From Thalassospira lucentensis (GTDB lineage Bacteria; Pseudomonadota; Alphaproteobacteria; Rhodospirillales; Thalassospiraceae): 64,000 nucleotides of DNA. Within the stretch, counting starts at the first letter, position 1; every line of letters begins with the position of its first letter. Position numbers and translations under genes: made by a program. The stretch covers positions 178,547 to 242,546 of the forward strand of contig NZ_LPVY01000012.1 in assembly GCF_001613805.1 (NCBI RefSeq), read 5' to 3'. The notes beneath the pieces are model-generated. The model was given only the letters and a program-made list of their open reading frames with translations, ran no database searches and had not been told where the DNA came from. Positions 62,525 through 64,000 of this stretch are shown here, one piece after another.

Positions 62525-62553
62525 TTGACAGTGTAAAACGATCGTTTTACACT
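62525..62553 (+). promoter_or_regulatory. Promoter and TetR operator of the TetR-MFS operon
   Basis: TTGACA at 62525-62530 and TACACT at 62548-62553 are separated by exactly 17 bases. A perfect 22-base palindrome, GTGTAAAACGA followed by its complement, runs from 62531 to 62552 and fills the spacer and part of the -10. The start site near 62560 coincides with the ATG of tetR, predicting a leaderless transcript. Confidence 0.8.
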
Positions 62554-62559
62554 TTACCC

Positions 62560-63087
62560 ATGGATATCAAGACAAACCTTATTGCAACGGCCGAGCGGCT
62601 TTTTGATCGCAATGGCTTTAGCGCAACCGGCATGGATCGGCTGACGCAGGAAGCGGGTCTTTCCAGTCGCACGCTTTACAAACATGTCGGCAGCAAGACA
62701 GCGCTTATGGCGCTGGTGCTTGGCGCGCGCGAACGGCGTTTCATGGAACGCCTTGATGTGCAGACCGTTGATGAAATCTTTGACGTGCTGGGACAATGGA
62801 CACGTGATGAAGGCGGGCGTGGATGCCTGTTTTTGCGAAGTTACGGTGAAACCGGGGGTGACATCCCGGAAATTGCCAATGTTGTCCTGACGCACAAAGA
62901 CGCAACCAGAGCCAAAATTGCCGAAATCGTTCAGCGTGATCTGGGGGCCGGGGATCATGGGGAACTGACAGAACAGATTTTGGTTTTGTTTGAAGGGGCG
63001 GTGGCCGCTGCGGTTTATCGCGGGATGGATGCCATAAGTGCCGCACGCAAGGCTGCGGCCATTCTTGTTGCACAGGCGCGTTCATGA
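62560..63087 (+). CDS. TetR family repressor
   Basis: A 175-residue TetR-family protein beginning MDIKTNLIATAERLFDRNGFSATGMDRLTQEAGLSSRTLYKHVGSKTALMALVL, with the typical helix-turn-helix YKHVGSK. The C-terminal part is a helical ligand-binding domain. No Shine-Dalgarno precedes the ATG, consistent with the leaderless promoter described for 62525-62553. It overlaps the following MFS gene by four bases. Self-repression through the palindrome and control of the exporter are strongly suggested. Confidence 0.92.
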   Translation: MDIKTNLIATAERLFDRNGFSATGMDRLTQEAGLSSRTLYKHVGSKTALMALVLGARERRFMERLDVQTVDEIFDVLGQWTRDEGGRGCLFLRSYGETGGDIPEIANVVLTHKDATRAKIAEIVQRDLGAGDHGELTEQILVLFEGAVAAAVYRGMDAISAARKAAAILVAQARS

Positions 63088-64000
63088 AGCCCGATTTCAA
63101 ACCTGCCATCAGCCCGGCGGTTCAGATTGGTCTTGTCGGCTTTGCGCTGATTGCCATTTGTTATGGTTTTGCCCGATTTGCCTTTGGGCTTCTGTTGCCG
63201 CAAATCGATGCGGAATTGTCACTTGGCCCGACGGTTTCCGGGGTGATTTCCGGCGGGTCATTTTTGGGTTATTGCCTGTTCATTATTATTTCTGCGATTG
63301 CGACCGAACGCGTTGGCCCCCGCGTGGTTGCGACGGCGGCGGCATGTGTTGCCGCCGTCGGCATGGCCGGGATTGCCGTTGCACCGGATGCGGTCTGGCT
63401 GGCGGTGGCGGTCATGATTGCCGGGGCCAGCACCGGTCTGGTATCGCCGCCGATGGCCGCGGCTGTTGCGGTGGCAGTGCGACATGACCGGCAGGATATG
63501 ACCAATACCGTGATCAATGCCGGGACCAGTGTTGGCGTGATGTTATCGTGGCCGATTGCGTTGATGATTGGTGGGCAATGGCGGCTTGTCTTTGCCGTCT
63601 TTGCCGGTGCCGCCATTATCCTGACGATTGCCCTTATACGGACAATTCCGAGCGGGACAAAGGCCGCGGCCAAGCAGGCCAAAGGTGGAATGCCGTCCCT
63701 GAAAGGGGATGTCGCCAGATTGATTTGTGCGGCCTTTCTGATGGGGGCGGCAAGCACGGCAATCTGGTCATTTGGCGGGCAGCTTGCGCGGATGCAGCTT
63801 GATCTGGGGGAAAGCGGCAGCGGTGCATCGTGGGTTGCCATCGGGATCGGTGGTATTGCCGGTGCATGGGCAGGCGCATTTGTGGCCCGGTTCGGGATCA
63901 ACCGGGTGCACTGGGCTTTTCTGGCACTGATGGCGATCGGTATTCTTGCCGCGGGAACAGGCACGTTTATGGCCGTAACGTTCACAGGCGGGGGTTTTTT
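63084..64000 (+). CDS. MFS transporter, YbfB/YjiJ-like (3' end outside window)
   Basis: The frame starts with ATG 63084 (overlapping the TetR stop, ATGA) and stays open to base 64000, giving about 305 residues of a carrier. It begins MKPDFKPAISPAVQIGLVGFALIAICYGFARFAFGLLLPQID, typical of the YbfB/YjiJ group, with several hydrophobic segments such as GVISGGSFLGYCLFIIISAIATERVGPR and AAGASTGLVSPPMAAAVAVAVR. It is the target of the adjacent TetR repressor. The substrate is unknown. Confidence 0.88.
   Translation, partial: MKPDFKPAISPAVQIGLVGFALIAICYGFARFAFGLLLPQIDAELSLGPTVSGVISGGSFLGYCLFIIISAIATERVGPRVVATAAACVAAVGMAGIAVAPDAVWLAVAVMIAGASTGLVSPPMAAAVAVAVRHDRQDMTNTVINAGTSVGVMLSWPIALMIGGQWRLVFAVFAGAAIILTIALIRTIPSGTKAAAKQAKGGMPSLKGDVARLICAAFLMGAASTAIWSFGGQLARMQLDLGESGSGASWVAIGIGGIAGAWAGAFVARFGINRVHWAFLALMAIGILAAGTGTFMAVTFTGGGF

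Noticed and set aside
1..64000. CRISPR arrays or insertion sequences
   Set aside because: No regularly spaced short direct repeats and no transposase-like protein were found; the only array, at 28.3-29.0 kb, is degenerate and long-spaced.

Overview
The window reads as a stretch of chromosome from a free-living, flagellated alphaproteobacterium, most like Rhodospirillales of the Thalassospira type. This is inferred from protein character, moderate to high GC, a GTTC-N7-GTTC LexA-type box, alphaproteobacterial-style Zur palindromes and small NDUFS4-like and SPOR proteins; no rRNA is present to confirm it. Nearly all genes are chromosomal housekeeping, transport or metabolic genes. I see no transposase, integrase, CRISPR array or clear prophage.

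Layout. 1-6 kb: 3' part of recJ, two paralogous orphan solute-binding proteins around a CI-like regulator, and an MFS carrier. 6.2-6.5 kb: three identical tRNA-Glu genes. 6.6-12.8 kb: DNA polymerase IV with a Cys-rich N-terminus, a degenerate EAL protein, a SPOR lipoprotein, a SAM hydrolase and an MBL hydrolase. 12.8-16.4 kb: motAB-type stator genes and a chemoreceptor with a CXXCH haem motif. 16.6-24.9 kb: small unknowns, apt, a lone Panacea-domain protein, a ChaN-like protein, a cystathionine beta-lyase, an FAD oxidoreductase, a DUF4198 protein behind a Zur-like box, and a NAPE-PLD-like hydrolase. 25.1-27.9 kb: a thiXYZ-type operon under a TPP riboswitch. 28-29 kb: degenerate tandem repeats without a credible gene. 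29-35.8 kb: CoA transferase, citrate-synthase-like protein, acetyltransferase, hydrolase, histone-deacetylase-like protein and DUF192. 36-38.5 kb: tRNA-Pro, an NDUFS4-like gene, tRNA-Arg and a small AT-richer patch with an HNH protein.

40.6-45.5 kb is a zinc-homeostasis locus. A hisI-COG0523 GTPase pair is divergent from zur-znuC-znuB, with one near-palindromic box midway between them. An almost identical box (18 of 20 bases) lies about 19 kb away before the DUF4198 gene, which suggests one Zur regulon. Both the GTPase and ZnuC carry very His-rich segments. No znuA is seen in the window.

45.5-53.6 kb: LysR regulator and ene-reductase, a second cystathionine beta-lyase, threonine dehydratase, rpmF, two acetyltransferases, a sulfurtransferase and an AlaX editing protein. 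53.8-55.2 kb: two unknown winged-helix-like proteins that share an upstream motif. 55.3-64 kb: an NTF2-like/AraC pair, a lone S4-like protein behind a leader terminator, a radical SAM protein with a LexA box, an inverse-autotransporter/beta-helix protein, an rfbB-type dehydratase, a LysE carrier, and a TetR-MFS operon whose promoter contains a perfect 22-bp palindrome and appears leaderless.

Functions come from recognised motifs and family resemblance read by eye; no database search was run.
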